Assembly (NCBI RefSeq): GCF_045291395.1
Contig: NZ_CP152342.1
Location: forward strand, 2,728,001-2,792,000
From: MR-S7 sp000400995
GTDB taxonomy: Bacteria; Pseudomonadota; Gammaproteobacteria; Burkholderiales; Burkholderiaceae_C
Reading direction: 5' to 3'
DNA: 64,000 nt
This document shows, piece after piece, positions 7,876 through 16,165 of this stretch (position 1 is its first letter; every line of letters begins with the position of its first letter). The notes below the pieces were generated by a model. The model was not told the origin of the DNA, made no database searches, and saw only the letters and a program-made list of their open reading frames with translations. The position numbers and the translations under genes are program-made.

Positions 7876-8358
7876 CTACATATGGCTCCTGAGCTGAAAC
7901 GCCCCGCCCGGCGCGCCCCGCCCCGTCTGCGCGAACCATGCCAGCCAGTCGCTCACCGCGATCACCGGCGCACCGCGCACGGCGGGCGGCAGGGCCTCAT
8001 AGACCAGCACCGGCATCTCCTGCGTGCCGCCCTGCGCCAGCGCAACGGGCAGGGTCAGCAGGCGCTTGGCGTATTCGCCCACGTCCTCGGGCCACAGCCC
8101 TTCGATACGGTCGAGCTGCTGCTCCAGCGCGGAGTCGAGCGCATAGACCTCGGCCTGCACCGGCTGCGTGCCGGCGAGGCACAGGCCCGGATACCACCCC
8201 AGGTCGTGCAGCGTGCCCGTCAGCACCGTGCTGCCCACACGCGCGAGACCGGGCCGCAGGCGCGCGACGTCGTTGACGCCACCCGCGCGCAAGGTGCCAT
8301 AGACGGCCACCCAGGCCGCGCCGCAGGGCAGCCATGAAGAAGATTTTTCAGTCACCAT
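7876..8358 (-). CDS. Gamma-glutamylcyclotransferase-like (GGCT/AIG2 fold) protein
   Basis: 160 residues with ATG 8358 (a further in-frame ATG lies five codons upstream). The VAVYGTLRAGG motif near the N-terminus is the substrate-binding YGxLR loop of the GGCT-like fold, and LDRIEGLWPED carries the expected catalytic Glu. Proteins of this fold split gamma-glutamyl peptides to 5-oxoproline, though many small members are uncharacterised. It stands in reverse orientation between the front half (ureABC plus receptor) and back half (ureEFG) of the urease cluster, so it probably arrived later; I see no link to urea. Confidence 0.75.
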   Translation of the reverse strand: MVTEKSSSWLPCGAAWVAVYGTLRAGGVNDVARLRPGLARVGSTVLTGTLHDLGWYPGLCLAGTQPVQAEVYALDSALEQQLDRIEGLWPEDVGEYAKRLLTLPVALAQGGTQEMPVLVYEALPPAVRGAPVIAVSDWLAWFAQTGRGAPGGAFQLRSHM

Positions 8359-8387
8359 AGGCCGATCATCCAAGCAGGAACCACGCC

Positions 8388-8915
8388 ATGCTCACCGCCA
8401 ACAAACTCCTGGCCCAGGGCCAGGGCCTTTCGCCCGTCCTCCTCAAGCGCGCCGCCACCGTGGAACTCGACTGGGACGTGCGCCAGAAAAGCCGCTTTTC
8501 CGCGACAGACAGCCAGGGCCGCCAGCTCGCCGTCTTCCTGCCGCGCGGCCAGGCCGTGCGCGGCGGCGACGTGCTGGTGGCCGAGGACGGCAGCCTGGTT
8601 CGCGTGCTGGCCGCACCGCAGAAGGTGCTGCGCATCACGGCGTGCGCGCAGCACGGCTCGGCGTTCGACCTGATGCGCGCCGCCTACCACCTGGGCAACC
8701 GCCACGTGCCCATCGAGCTGCAGCCCGACCACCTGAAGATCGAGCCCGACCACGTGCTGGCCGACATGCTGCGCGCCATGCACATGACGGTGGAGGCAGC
8801 CGATCTGCCCTTCGAGCCCGAGGGCGGCGCCTACGGAGGGCATGTGACCAACGACGGCCACAGCCATCACGGACATGGCCACAGCCATGGTCACGGCCAC
8901 GCGCATGACCACTGA
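8388..8915 (+). CDS. ureE: Urease accessory nickel chaperone UreE
   Basis: Cytoplasmic nickel chaperone that hands nickel to the UreG-UreF-UreD-apourease complex. 175 residues: N-terminal peptide-binding domain, then the metal-binding domain with HLGNRHVPIEL, then a C-terminal tail with 11 His among the last 25 residues (GHSHHGHGHSHGHGHAHDH) for nickel storage. It starts 29 bases from the divergent GGCT-like gene, so ureEFG need their own promoter, unlike ureABC. Overlaps ureF by 11 bases. Confidence 0.95.
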   Translation: MLTANKLLAQGQGLSPVLLKRAATVELDWDVRQKSRFSATDSQGRQLAVFLPRGQAVRGGDVLVAEDGSLVRVLAAPQKVLRITACAQHGSAFDLMRAAYHLGNRHVPIELQPDHLKIEPDHVLADMLRAMHMTVEAADLPFEPEGGAYGGHVTNDGHSHHGHGHSHGHGHAHDH

Positions 8916-9606
8916 GTCCCTCGCGCCCGGCAGCCTGCTGCAGCTGATGTGGCTGGCCTCGCCCGCGCTGCCCATCGGCGGCTTTTCCTACTCCGAAGGG
9001 CTGGAGGCGGCCGTCCATGCCGGGCTGGCCGCGACGGAGCAGGAAGCGGGCGACTGGCTGGTGCAGCAATTGCAGCTCGCCCAGACACGCGGCGACATGG
9101 CCGCCATCGCGCAGGCCCTGCATGCCTGGGCCGCGCATGACCTAGAGCGCATCGCCGCCCTCAACGCCTGGGTGCGCACCACGCGCGAAACCGGCGAGCT
9201 GCGCCTGCAGGCCGAGCAGATGGGCCGCTCGCTCGTCGACTGGCTGCGCAACCGCCATGCGGGCGATGCCGGGCGGCAAGACACCATCGCCTGGCTGGCC
9301 GCGCACGATGCGGCCTACCCCATCGCCTTTTCCTACGCCGCACATTGCACCGGCGCCGCGCCGCAGGGTGCCCTGCTGGCCTACGCCTTCGGCTGGGCCG
9401 AGAACATGGTGCAGGCCGCCATCAAGGCCGTGCCGCTGGGCCAGAGCAGCGGCCAGCGCATCCTGGCGCGGCTGAGCCAGGAGATCCCCGCCGCCGTGGA
9501 GCACGCCCTGGCCCTGCCGGACGCCGCACGGCAAGCGTTTTCGCCCATGCTGGCCATCCTCTCGGCCCGGCATGAACACCAGTACTCACGCCTCTTCAGA
9601 TCATGA
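8905..9606 (+). CDS. ureF: Urease accessory protein UreF
   Basis: All-helical cytoplasmic accessory protein that bridges UreD and UreG during urease activation. 233 residues from ATG 8905 (MTTESLAPGSLLQLMWLASP); the in-frame ATG 30 bases upstream would begin inside the His-tail coding part of ureE and is unlikely. Conserved SPALPIGGFSYSEGLE near the N-terminus and GWAENMVQAAIKAVPLGQ are typical. Ends in an ATGA overlap with ureG. Confidence 0.95.
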   Translation: MTTESLAPGSLLQLMWLASPALPIGGFSYSEGLEAAVHAGLAATEQEAGDWLVQQLQLAQTRGDMAAIAQALHAWAAHDLERIAALNAWVRTTRETGELRLQAEQMGRSLVDWLRNRHAGDAGRQDTIAWLAAHDAAYPIAFSYAAHCTGAAPQGALLAYAFGWAENMVQAAIKAVPLGQSSGQRILARLSQEIPAAVEHALALPDAARQAFSPMLAILSARHEHQYSRLFRS

Positions 9607-10265
9607 CCACCGCACTGCACCACATCCCCCACCGCACCAAGAAGCTGCCCCCGCTGCGCGTGGGCATCGGCGGGCCCGTCGGCTCGGGCAAGACCACCAT
9701 CCTGGAGATGCTCTGCAAGGCGATGCGCGACCGATGGGACCTGGTCGCCATCACCAACGACATCTACACCAAGGAAGACCAGCGCCTGCTCACCATCAGC
9801 GGCGCGCTGCCGCCCGAGCGCATCCTGGGCGTGGAGACGGGCGGCTGCCCGCACACGGCGATCCGCGAAGATGCCTCCATCAACCTGGAGGCCATCGACC
9901 GCATGCTCAGCGCATTCCCCGATGCCGACATCGTCTTCATCGAATCGGGCGGCGACAACCTCGCCGCCACGTTCAGCCCGGAGCTCTCCGACCTCACGAT
10001 CTACGTGATCGACGTGGCCGCGGGCGAGAAGATCCCGCGCAAGGGCGGCCCCGGCATCACCAAGAGCGACCTGTTCGTCATCAACAAGACCGACCTGGCG
10101 CCGCACGTGGGCGCCAGCCTGGAGGTGATGCACGCCGACACCACGCGCATGCGCACCACGCCCAAGGGGCTCAAGCCTTTCGTGATGACCAACCTGAAGA
10201 CGCAGCAGGGCCTGGATGCGGTGGTGGACTTCATCGAACGGCAAGGCCTGCTGCGGGCGGGGTGA
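9603..10265 (+). CDS. ureG: Urease accessory GTPase UreG
   Basis: SIMIBI-class GTPase that powers nickel insertion into urease. 220 residues. P-loop GIGGPVGSGKTTILEML at the N-terminus, invariant nickel-binding Cys-Pro-His in ETGGCPHTAIREDAS, ESGGDNLAATFSPELSD, and base-specificity motif NKTDLAPHVG. Start overlaps the ureF stop (ATGA). Last urease gene; the partner scaffold UreD is missing from the window, so activation needs a ureD elsewhere in the genome. Confidence 0.97.
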   Translation: MTTALHHIPHRTKKLPPLRVGIGGPVGSGKTTILEMLCKAMRDRWDLVAITNDIYTKEDQRLLTISGALPPERILGVETGGCPHTAIREDASINLEAIDRMLSAFPDADIVFIESGGDNLAATFSPELSDLTIYVIDVAAGEKIPRKGGPGITKSDLFVINKTDLAPHVGASLEVMHADTTRMRTTPKGLKPFVMTNLKTQQGLDAVVDFIERQGLLRAG

Positions 10266-10341
10266 GGCCGGGCGGTGCAATGCGCGTCCCATGAGAAAAT
10301 CGCGGGTTACTCCCCAACAAGACACACAGGACACCGCAACC

Positions 10342-11446
10342 ATGGACGCAGAACACATCAACCTCATCGGCACCACCCTCGAAGACCTGTCCACCCGGAC
10401 GCAAGAGTTACGGAGGTATCTTTGACTACGATGCCAAGTACGAACGCCTGCGCACGGTAAACGCCTCTCTGGAAGACCCGAACGTCTGGAACGACCCCAA
10501 GAAGGCGCAGGAACTGGGCAAGGAAAAGAAGCTCCTGGACGGCGTGGTGCTCACGCTGGAGAAGCTCACCGCCGAACTGGCCGACAACGCCGAGCTCTAC
10601 GAGATGAGCAAGGAGGAAGGCGACGAGGCAGGCCTGGTCACCATCGAGGCCGAGACCGACAAGCTGCGCCCGCTCATCGAGGAGCTGGAGTTCCGCCGCA
10701 TGTTCAGCAAGGAGGCCGATCCGCTGAACTGCTACGTCGACATCCAGGCCGGCGCCGGCGGCACCGAGGCCTGCGACTGGGCCGGCATGCTGCTGCGCCA
10801 GTACCTCAAGTACGCCGAGCGCAAGGGCTTCAAGGCCACCGTGGACGAAGAGACGCCCGGCGACGTGGCCGGCATCAAGAGCGCCACGATCCACATCGAG
10901 GGCGAATACGCCTACGGCCTGCTGCGCACCGAAACCGGCGTGCACCGCCTGGTGCGCAAGAGCCCGTTCGACTCCTCGGGCGGGCGCCACACCTCGTTCG
11001 CGTCGCTGTTCGTCTATCCCGAGATCGACGACTCGATCCAGATCGACATCAACCCCTCCGACGTGCGCACCGACACCTACCGCGCCAGCGGCGCGGGCGG
11101 CCAGCACATCAACAAGACCGATTCGGCCGTGCGCCTGACCCACATTCCCACGGGCATCGTGGTGCAATGCCAGGATGGCCGCAGCCAGCACAGCAACCGC
11201 GACGTGGCCTGGCAGCGCCTGCGCTCCAAGCTCTACGAGCACGAGATGCAAAAGCGCATGGAAGAGCAGCAAAAGCTCGAAGACACCAAGACCGACGTGG
11301 GCTGGGGCCACCAGATCCGCAGCTACGTGCTGGACAACAGCCGCATCAAGGACCTGCGCACCAACGTCGAAGTCTCCGCCACGCAGAAGGTGCTGGACGG
11401 CGACCTGGACGTGTTCATCGAAGCCTCGCTCAAGCAGGGCGTGTAA
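10342..11446 (+). CDS. prfB: Peptide chain release factor 2 (programmed +1 frameshift)
   Basis: RF2 ends translation at UGA and UAA. The gene is split: frame one is 10342-10422 (27 codons) ending CTT, then in-frame TGA 10423-10425; skipping T10423 moves to GAC 10424 and the second frame runs to 11446, giving 367 residues, the normal RF2 length. The stop-codon recognition tripeptide SPF is in RKSPFDSSGGRHTS, and the peptide-release motif GGQ in ASGAGGQHINKTDSAVR. Autoregulation by RF2 scarcity is well established for this arrangement. It starts 76 bases after ureG and probably has its own promoter. Confidence 0.97.
10411..10426 (+). promoter_or_regulatory. prfB programmed +1 frameshift site
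   Basis: CGGAGGTATCTTTGAC: an internal Shine-Dalgarno-like GGAGGT three bases ahead of the slippery CTT-T followed by in-frame TGA-C. This matches the known RF2 autoregulatory site almost base for base. It is a regulatory signal, not a mutation. Confidence 0.95.
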
Positions 11447-11461
11447 GCGCCCGAAGGAATC

Positions 11462-14164
11462 ATGATGAAAGAAGGACAAGCCACCGCCATCCACCGTCTG
11501 GACTACGCGCCGCCCGCGTTCTGGATCGACACGGTGGATCTCGCGTTCGACCTGGACCCGGCCAAGACCCGCGTGCTGAACAGGATGCGCCTGCGCCGCA
11601 ATCCGGCCGTGGCGCCCCAGCCGCTGCGCCTGCACGGCGAGGAGCTGAACCTGGCGCGCGTGATGGTCAACGGCGCGGGCACCTCGTTCAAGATGGACGG
11701 CGGCCAGCTCGTGCTGGAGAACCTGCCCGAAGGCGAAGAGCCGTTCGACCTGGAAATCTTCACCACCTGCGCGCCGGCGAAGAACACGCAGCTCTCGGGC
11801 CTGTACGTGAGCGGCGACACCTTCTTCACCCAGTGCGAGGCCGAGGGCTTCCGCCGCATCACCTACTTCCTCGACCGGCCCGACGTGATGGCGAGCTACA
11901 CCGTCACCCTGCGCGCCGACAAGGCCGCGTACCCGGTGCTGCTCTCCAACGGCAACCTCGTCGAAAGCGGTGACCTGCCGGAAGGCCGTCACTTCGCCAA
12001 GTGGCACGACCCGCACAAGAAGCCCGCCTACCTGTTCGCGCTGGTGGCGGGCAAGCTCGTCGCGCGCGAGCAGAAGATCAAGAGCCGCGCGGGCCGCGAC
12101 CACCTGCTGCAGGTCTACGTGCGCCCCGGCGATCTGGAAAAGACCGAGCACGCGATGAACTCGCTGATGGCCAGCATCGCCTGGGACGAGGCGCGCTTCG
12201 GGCTCTCGCTCGACCTCGACCGCTTCATGATCGTCGCCACCAGCGACTTCAACATGGGCGCGATGGAGAACAAGGGCCTGAACGTCTTCAACACCAAGTA
12301 CGTGCTGGCGAGCCAGGCGACCGCCACCGACGTGGACTTCGCCAACATCGAGAGCGTGGTCGGCCACGAGTACTTCCATAACTGGACGGGCAACCGTGTC
12401 ACCTGCCGCGACTGGTTCCAGCTCTCGCTCAAGGAAGGCCTCACCGTCTTCCGCGACCAGGAGTTCAGCCAGGACATGGCGGGCAGCCCCTCGGCGCGCG
12501 CCGTCAAGCGCATCGAGGACGTGCGCGTGCTGCGCACCGTGCAGTTCCCCGAGGACGCCGGCCCCATGGCCCACCCCGTGCGGCCCGACAGCTACGTCGA
12601 GATCAACAACTTCTACACCGTCACCATCTACGAAAAGGGCTCGGAAGTCGTGCGCATGCAGCACAACCTCGTGGGCCGCGACGGTTTCGCCAAGGGCATG
12701 ACGCTCTACTTCGAGCGCCACGACGGCCAGGCCGTCACCTGCGACGACTTCGCGCAGGCCATCGCCGATGCGAATCCCGGCAGCGAGTTGGCGCAGCGCC
12801 TCGACCAGTTCAAGCGTTGGTACAGCCAGGCCGGTACGCCGCGCGTGAAGGCCGAGGGTCGCTATGACGCCGCAGCGCAGACCTACACGCTCACCCTCTC
12901 GCAAAGCTGCCCCGCCACGCCGGGCCAGCCGGAAAAGCAGCCCTTCGTCATCCCCGTGGCGCTGGGCCTGCTCGGTGCCGACGGTGCCGCCCTGCCCCTG
13001 CAACTGCAGGGCGAAGCGGCCACGGGCGCCGCAGACCGCACCGTGGTGCTGACCGAGCCGAGCATGACGCTCACCTTCGTCAATGTGCCCAGCCAGCCCG
13101 TGCCCTCGCTGCTGCGCGGCTTCAGCGCGCCCGTCATCCTGGAGTGCGACTACACCGACGAGCAGTTGCTCACTCTGCTCGCGCACGACACCGACGCCTT
13201 CAACCGCTGGGAGGCCAGCCAGCGTCTGATGCTGCGCATTGCTATTAATGCAATAGCTGCCAGCGCAGACCAGACAAGCGCTGGAGGCCAAAATCTCTTG
13301 CAACCCGCGTTCGTGCAGGCCATGCGCGACGTGCTGCGCCACCCGCAGCTCGACGCGGCGTTCAAGGACCTGGTGCTCACCCTGCCCTCGGAAAGCTACA
13401 TCGCCGAGCAACTCGACATGGTCGATCCCCAGCGCATCCATGCCGTGCGCGAGGCGCTGCGCATGGAGCTCGCCACCGCGCTGCGCGGCGACTGGGAATG
13501 GGCCTGGGAAACGCATCAGGACTGCGGCGCCTACCGCCCCGACGCCGTGAGCAGCGGCCGCCGCGCGCTCGCGGGCAGCGCACTCGCCATGCTCTGCCTG
13601 GCCGCGCGCGAAAGCGGCGACGCCGTGTGGCCCGGCAAGACCTACCAGCGCTTCAAGGATGCGGGCAACATGACCGACCGCTTCAACGCGCTCTCGGCCC
13701 TCGTCACCAGCGGCCACGAACTCGCGGCGCCCGCGCTCGGGCGCTTCCACCAGATCTTCAAGGACGACGCACTGGTCATCGACAAGTGGTTCGCCCTGCA
13801 GGCCAGCCGCCCCGACCATGGCGGCGACGTGCTGCCCGCCGTGCGCCAGCTCATGAAGCATCCCGACTTCAACCTGAAGAACCCCAACCGCGCGCGCAGC
13901 GTGATCTTCAGCTATTGCAGCGCCAACCCCGGCGGCTTCCACCGCGCCGACGCGGCAGGCTACGTGTTCTGGGCCGACCGCGTGCTGGAGCTCGACAGCC
14001 TGAACCCGCAAGTCGCGTCGCGCCTGGCGCGTGCGCTCGACCGCTGGAGCAAACTCGCCGAGCCCTACCGCACGGCCGCGCGCGAAGCCATCGCCCGCGT
14101 GGCCGCCAAGCCCGATCTGTCCAACGACGTGCGCGAGGTCGTCACCCGCGCCCTCGCCAATTGA
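11462..14164 (+). CDS. pepN: Aminopeptidase N (M1 family)
   Basis: Cytoplasmic zinc metallopeptidase of 900 residues that removes N-terminal amino acids from peptides. M1 signatures: exopeptidase motif GAMENKGLNVF at about residue 262 and zinc motif HEYFHNW near 303 followed by the second Glu ligand in LKEGLTVFRDQEFS. Long C-terminal helical domain. ATG 11462 (followed by a second ATG) has a GAAGGA ribosome site. Near residues 595-612 the coding sequence consists of a short dispersed repeat (13251-13295), read in frame as a small insert between RIAI and the helix starting LLQPAFVQAM. Confidence 0.96.
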   Translation: MMKEGQATAIHRLDYAPPAFWIDTVDLAFDLDPAKTRVLNRMRLRRNPAVAPQPLRLHGEELNLARVMVNGAGTSFKMDGGQLVLENLPEGEEPFDLEIFTTCAPAKNTQLSGLYVSGDTFFTQCEAEGFRRITYFLDRPDVMASYTVTLRADKAAYPVLLSNGNLVESGDLPEGRHFAKWHDPHKKPAYLFALVAGKLVAREQKIKSRAGRDHLLQVYVRPGDLEKTEHAMNSLMASIAWDEARFGLSLDLDRFMIVATSDFNMGAMENKGLNVFNTKYVLASQATATDVDFANIESVVGHEYFHNWTGNRVTCRDWFQLSLKEGLTVFRDQEFSQDMAGSPSARAVKRIEDVRVLRTVQFPEDAGPMAHPVRPDSYVEINNFYTVTIYEKGSEVVRMQHNLVGRDGFAKGMTLYFERHDGQAVTCDDFAQAIADANPGSELAQRLDQFKRWYSQAGTPRVKAEGRYDAAAQTYTLTLSQSCPATPGQPEKQPFVIPVALGLLGADGAALPLQLQGEAATGAADRTVVLTEPSMTLTFVNVPSQPVPSLLRGFSAPVILECDYTDEQLLTLLAHDTDAFNRWEASQRLMLRIAINAIAASADQTSAGGQNLLQPAFVQAMRDVLRHPQLDAAFKDLVLTLPSESYIAEQLDMVDPQRIHAVREALRMELATALRGDWEWAWETHQDCGAYRPDAVSSGRRALAGSALAMLCLAARESGDAVWPGKTYQRFKDAGNMTDRFNALSALVTSGHELAAPALGRFHQIFKDDALVIDKWFALQASRPDHGGDVLPAVRQLMKHPDFNLKNPNRARSVIFSYCSANPGGFHRADAAGYVFWADRVLELDSLNPQVASRLARALDRWSKLAEPYRTAAREAIARVAAKPDLSNDVREVVTRALAN
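13251..13295 (+). repeat. Short dispersed repeat copy inside pepN
   Basis: CAATAGCTGCCAGCGC, a 14-base loop, then CAAGCGCTGGAGGCCAAAA: a near-consensus copy of the otherwise intergenic repeat. It keeps the pepN frame and codes for NAIAASADQTSAGGQ, a low-complexity Ala/Ser/Gly segment. Confidence 0.85.
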
Positions 14165-14178
14165 AGGAGATTCTTGCA

Positions 14179-15198
14179 ATGACCGAACGCATCAGCCTCA
14201 CCCGCTACCTCGTCGAACAACAGCGCGTCGACGGCCGCATCCCGCCGCAGTTGCGCCTGCTGCTCGAAGTGGTGGCGCGCGCCTGCAAGCGCATCGCCCT
14301 CGCCGTGAACAAGGGCGACCTGGGCGACGTGATGGGCAGCGCCGGCTCCGAGAACGTGCAGGGCGAGGTGCAGAAGAAGCTCGACATCATCGCCAACGAA
14401 GTGCTGATCGAAGCCAACGAATGGGGCGGCCATCTGGCCGCGATGGCGTCCGAAGAAATGGACGGCATCTATGTCGTGCCCAACCGCTTCCCCCAGGGCG
14501 AATACCTGCTCATGTTCGACCCGCTGGACGGCTCGTCCAACATCGACGTGAACGTCAGCATCGGCACCATCTTCTCGGTGCTGCGCAAGCACCACGACGA
14601 CCCCAACGCCGCCGAACCCGTGTCCGTGGACGACTTCCTGCAGCCCGGCTCCAGCCAGGTGGCGGCGGGCTATTGCATCTACGGCCCGCAGACCACACTG
14701 GTGCTCACCGTGGGCGACGGCGTGGCCATGTTCACGCTCGACCGCGAACAGGGCTCGTTCGTGCTCACGCGCGAGAACATCCGCATTCCCGAGGACACGA
14801 AGGAATTCGCCATCAACATGAGCAACATGCGCCACTGGGACGCGCCGGTCAAGCGCTACATCCAGGAGTGCCTGGCCGGCAAGGAAGGCCCGCGCGGCAA
14901 GGACTTCAACATGCGCTGGATCGCCAGCATGGTGGCCGACGTGCACCGCATCCTCATGCGCGGCGGCATCTTCATGTACCCCTGGGACAAGCGCGAACCG
15001 AACAAGCCCGGCAAGCTGCGCCTGATGTACGAGGCCAACCCCATGGGCTGGCTGGTCGAGCAGGCCGGCGGCGCCGCCACCAACGGCAAGCAGCGCATCC
15101 TCGACATCCAGCCCACCCAGCTGCACGAGCGCGTGAGCGTGATCCTGGGCTCGAAGAACGAGGTCGAGCGCGTGACCAGCTATCATTCCGGTATATAA
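14179..15198 (+). CDS. fbp: Fructose-1,6-bisphosphatase class 1
   Basis: Hydrolyses fructose-1,6-bisphosphate to fructose-6-phosphate in gluconeogenesis (and the Calvin cycle where present). 339 residues, normal length. Metal and phosphate motif MFDPLDGSSNIDVNVSIGT is intact, as is the C-terminal GKLRLMYEANPMGWLVEQAGG. ATG 14179 follows a GAAGGAGA ribosome site, 14 bases after pepN, so the two may be co-transcribed. Its TAA stop lies inside the -10 box of the downstream tRNA promoter. Confidence 0.97.
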   Translation: MTERISLTRYLVEQQRVDGRIPPQLRLLLEVVARACKRIALAVNKGDLGDVMGSAGSENVQGEVQKKLDIIANEVLIEANEWGGHLAAMASEEMDGIYVVPNRFPQGEYLLMFDPLDGSSNIDVNVSIGTIFSVLRKHHDDPNAAEPVSVDDFLQPGSSQVAAGYCIYGPQTTLVLTVGDGVAMFTLDREQGSFVLTRENIRIPEDTKEFAINMSNMRHWDAPVKRYIQECLAGKEGPRGKDFNMRWIASMVADVHRILMRGGIFMYPWDKREPNKPGKLRLMYEANPMGWLVEQAGGAATNGKQRILDIQPTQLHERVSVILGSKNEVERVTSYHSGI

Positions 15199-15199
15199 T
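15172..15199 (+). promoter_or_regulatory. Sigma-70 type promoter for tRNA-Thr, overlapping the fbp 3' end
   Basis: -35-like GTGACC (15172-15177), 16-base spacer, perfect TATAAT (15194-15199), eleven bases before the tRNA. The -10 includes the fbp stop codon TAA (15196-15198). Confidence 0.6.
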
Positions 15200-15209
15200 T
15201 TCAGTCTTC

Positions 15210-15285
15210 GCCGGTGTAGCTCAGTCGGTAGAGCAGCTCATTCGTAATGAGAAGGTCGCGTGTTCGATTCATGTCTCCGGCACCA
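15210..15285 (+). tRNA. tRNA-Thr (anticodon CGT)
   Basis: 76 bases with encoded CCA. Acceptor GCCGGTG pairs with CTCCGGC except one T-T position; D arm GCTCAGTCGGTAGAGC; anticodon loop TTCGTAA gives anticodon CGT (reads ACG, Thr); T loop TTCGATT. The 27-43 pair of the anticodon stem is G-A. It marks the left border of a decayed mobile element. Confidence 0.95.
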
Positions 15286-15297
15286 AGTCAGCAAAAG

Positions 15298-15330
15298 AAA
15301 CCCCGCTATCCAGAAGATAGCGGGGTTTTT
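15298..15330 (+). terminator. Intrinsic terminator of tRNA-Thr
   Basis: AAACCCCGCTATC pairs with GATAGCGGGGTTT around a 5-base loop and runs into a T-rich tail, 12 bases after the tRNA. A clean rho-independent terminator. Confidence 0.9.
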
Positions 15331-15397
15331 CTTTGGCCGTCCGATGTAAGGGCGGATGTAAGACGATTTCGGAAAAGCGGGCCAACACCAGGAACAG

Positions 15398-15418
15398 AAA
15401 AGCCCCGCGCAGGGGCTT
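15398..15418 (-). terminator. Terminator-like hairpin after the small-gene operon
   Basis: AGCCCC-GCGCA-GGGGCT extended by an A-T pair, followed leftward by four Ts. Lies 77 bases beyond the stop of the last leftward gene of the element (15495). Confidence 0.5.
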
Positions 15419-15494
15419 CGGTCGGATTGCGCACCCCAGTGTGCGCGGGACCGCGCCTTATTCCTGGGGCTGGTTTTCCACGAAGGCGGGCAGC

Positions 15495-15935
15495 TTAATC
15501 AGCGCGGAGAAGTCCTGCACCAAGCCGGCCAGCGTGCTGGCCATAGGTGGAATCGGGGCGGCTGAATGCCCTGTGCCCCAGGTGGATAGCGCTTGCCGCC
15601 TGCCACCAGTTCAGGGAGAAATCGCCAGGGTCGCCAGCGCGCATCCGCTTCAGGTGCGCCAGAACCAAGTCTGCCGCCATCTCGGTGTCCACGTCGTCAC
15701 TGCTCCAGTCGGCGTCATCACAGCGAACGGCACTCAGGTCCTCGACGCTGGAAATCATGAAGCCCAAAATCAGGCGCTCTACCTGCCGCACGCTGGGCAA
15801 CTCTGAAGCACCAGCATTCACTACCGTTTCAATAGCTGCCAGCGCTTTCCCATCAAGCGCTGGTGGCGATTTCAGGCAAGGCTTCTCCGGGTCAGGCACC
15901 AGTGCGCAGGCGGCGAGGCAAGGCGTGGTGCTCAT
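15495..15935 (-). CDS. Uncharacterised protein of the decayed element
   Basis: 146 residues from ATG 15935 (MSTTPCLAACALVPDPEKP). I do not recognise a family. Acidic middle region (DDADWSSDDVDTEMAADLVL) and a Trp-containing segment (SLNWWQAASAIH). Residues of about 20-35 (KSPPALDGKALAAIETVV) come from a short dispersed repeat. Its start overlaps the stop of the upstream gene (TCAT), forming a three-gene leftward operon with 15932-16162 and 16166-16360. Confidence 0.6.
   Translation of the reverse strand: MSTTPCLAACALVPDPEKPCLKSPPALDGKALAAIETVVNAGASELPSVRQVERLILGFMISSVEDLSAVRCDDADWSSDDVDTEMAADLVLAHLKRMRAGDPGDFSLNWWQAASAIHLGHRAFSRPDSTYGQHAGRLGAGLLRAD
15831..15873 (+). repeat. Short dispersed repeat copy inside a coding sequence
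   Basis: CAATAGCTGCCAGCGCTT, short loop, CAAGCGCTGGTGGCGATTT: consensus copy with GAGG changed to GTGG. Lies wholly within the leftward gene 15495-15935, read antisense and in an open frame. Confidence 0.8.
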
Positions 15936-16162
15936 GCTGCACCACCTTTCTGTTCCTGGGCACCATCGATGATTCTCAGCGCCGCCACTGCGTCGCTCAA
16001 CAGGTCGCCAAGCGCCCATAGGTATTCATCTTGCAGGGCATTCGACATGCAGCGGAAGCACTCGCCAGCGTTGCCATAGGTCATCATTGACATGGCATGA
16101 GCCTTAGTGACGGCGGCGTTCAGGGCGTCGTATGCGTCGAGGTTCTTTCTGATGGCGGCCAT
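15932..16162 (-). CDS. Small uncharacterised protein of the decayed element
   Basis: 76 residues, MAAIRKNLDAYDALNAAVTK..., with a Cys/Met-rich centre (GECFRCMSNALQ) and predicted helices at both ends. No recognised family. Overlaps the next gene by four bases and follows the previous one by three, so it is the middle of a tight three-gene operon. Confidence 0.6.
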   Translation of the reverse strand: MAAIRKNLDAYDALNAAVTKAHAMSMMTYGNAGECFRCMSNALQDEYLWALGDLLSDAVAALRIIDGAQEQKGGAA

Positions 16163-16165
16163 GGT

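Noticed and set aside
8857..8911. Short tandem GGCCAC/CATGGC-like units suggesting a microsatellite
   Set aside because: They are codons of the UreE His-rich tail, expected for this protein.
10364..14179. A 1271-codon leftward open frame under prfB and pepN
   Set aside because: Compositional artefact opposite two conserved genes; His/Val/Gly-rich with no motif.
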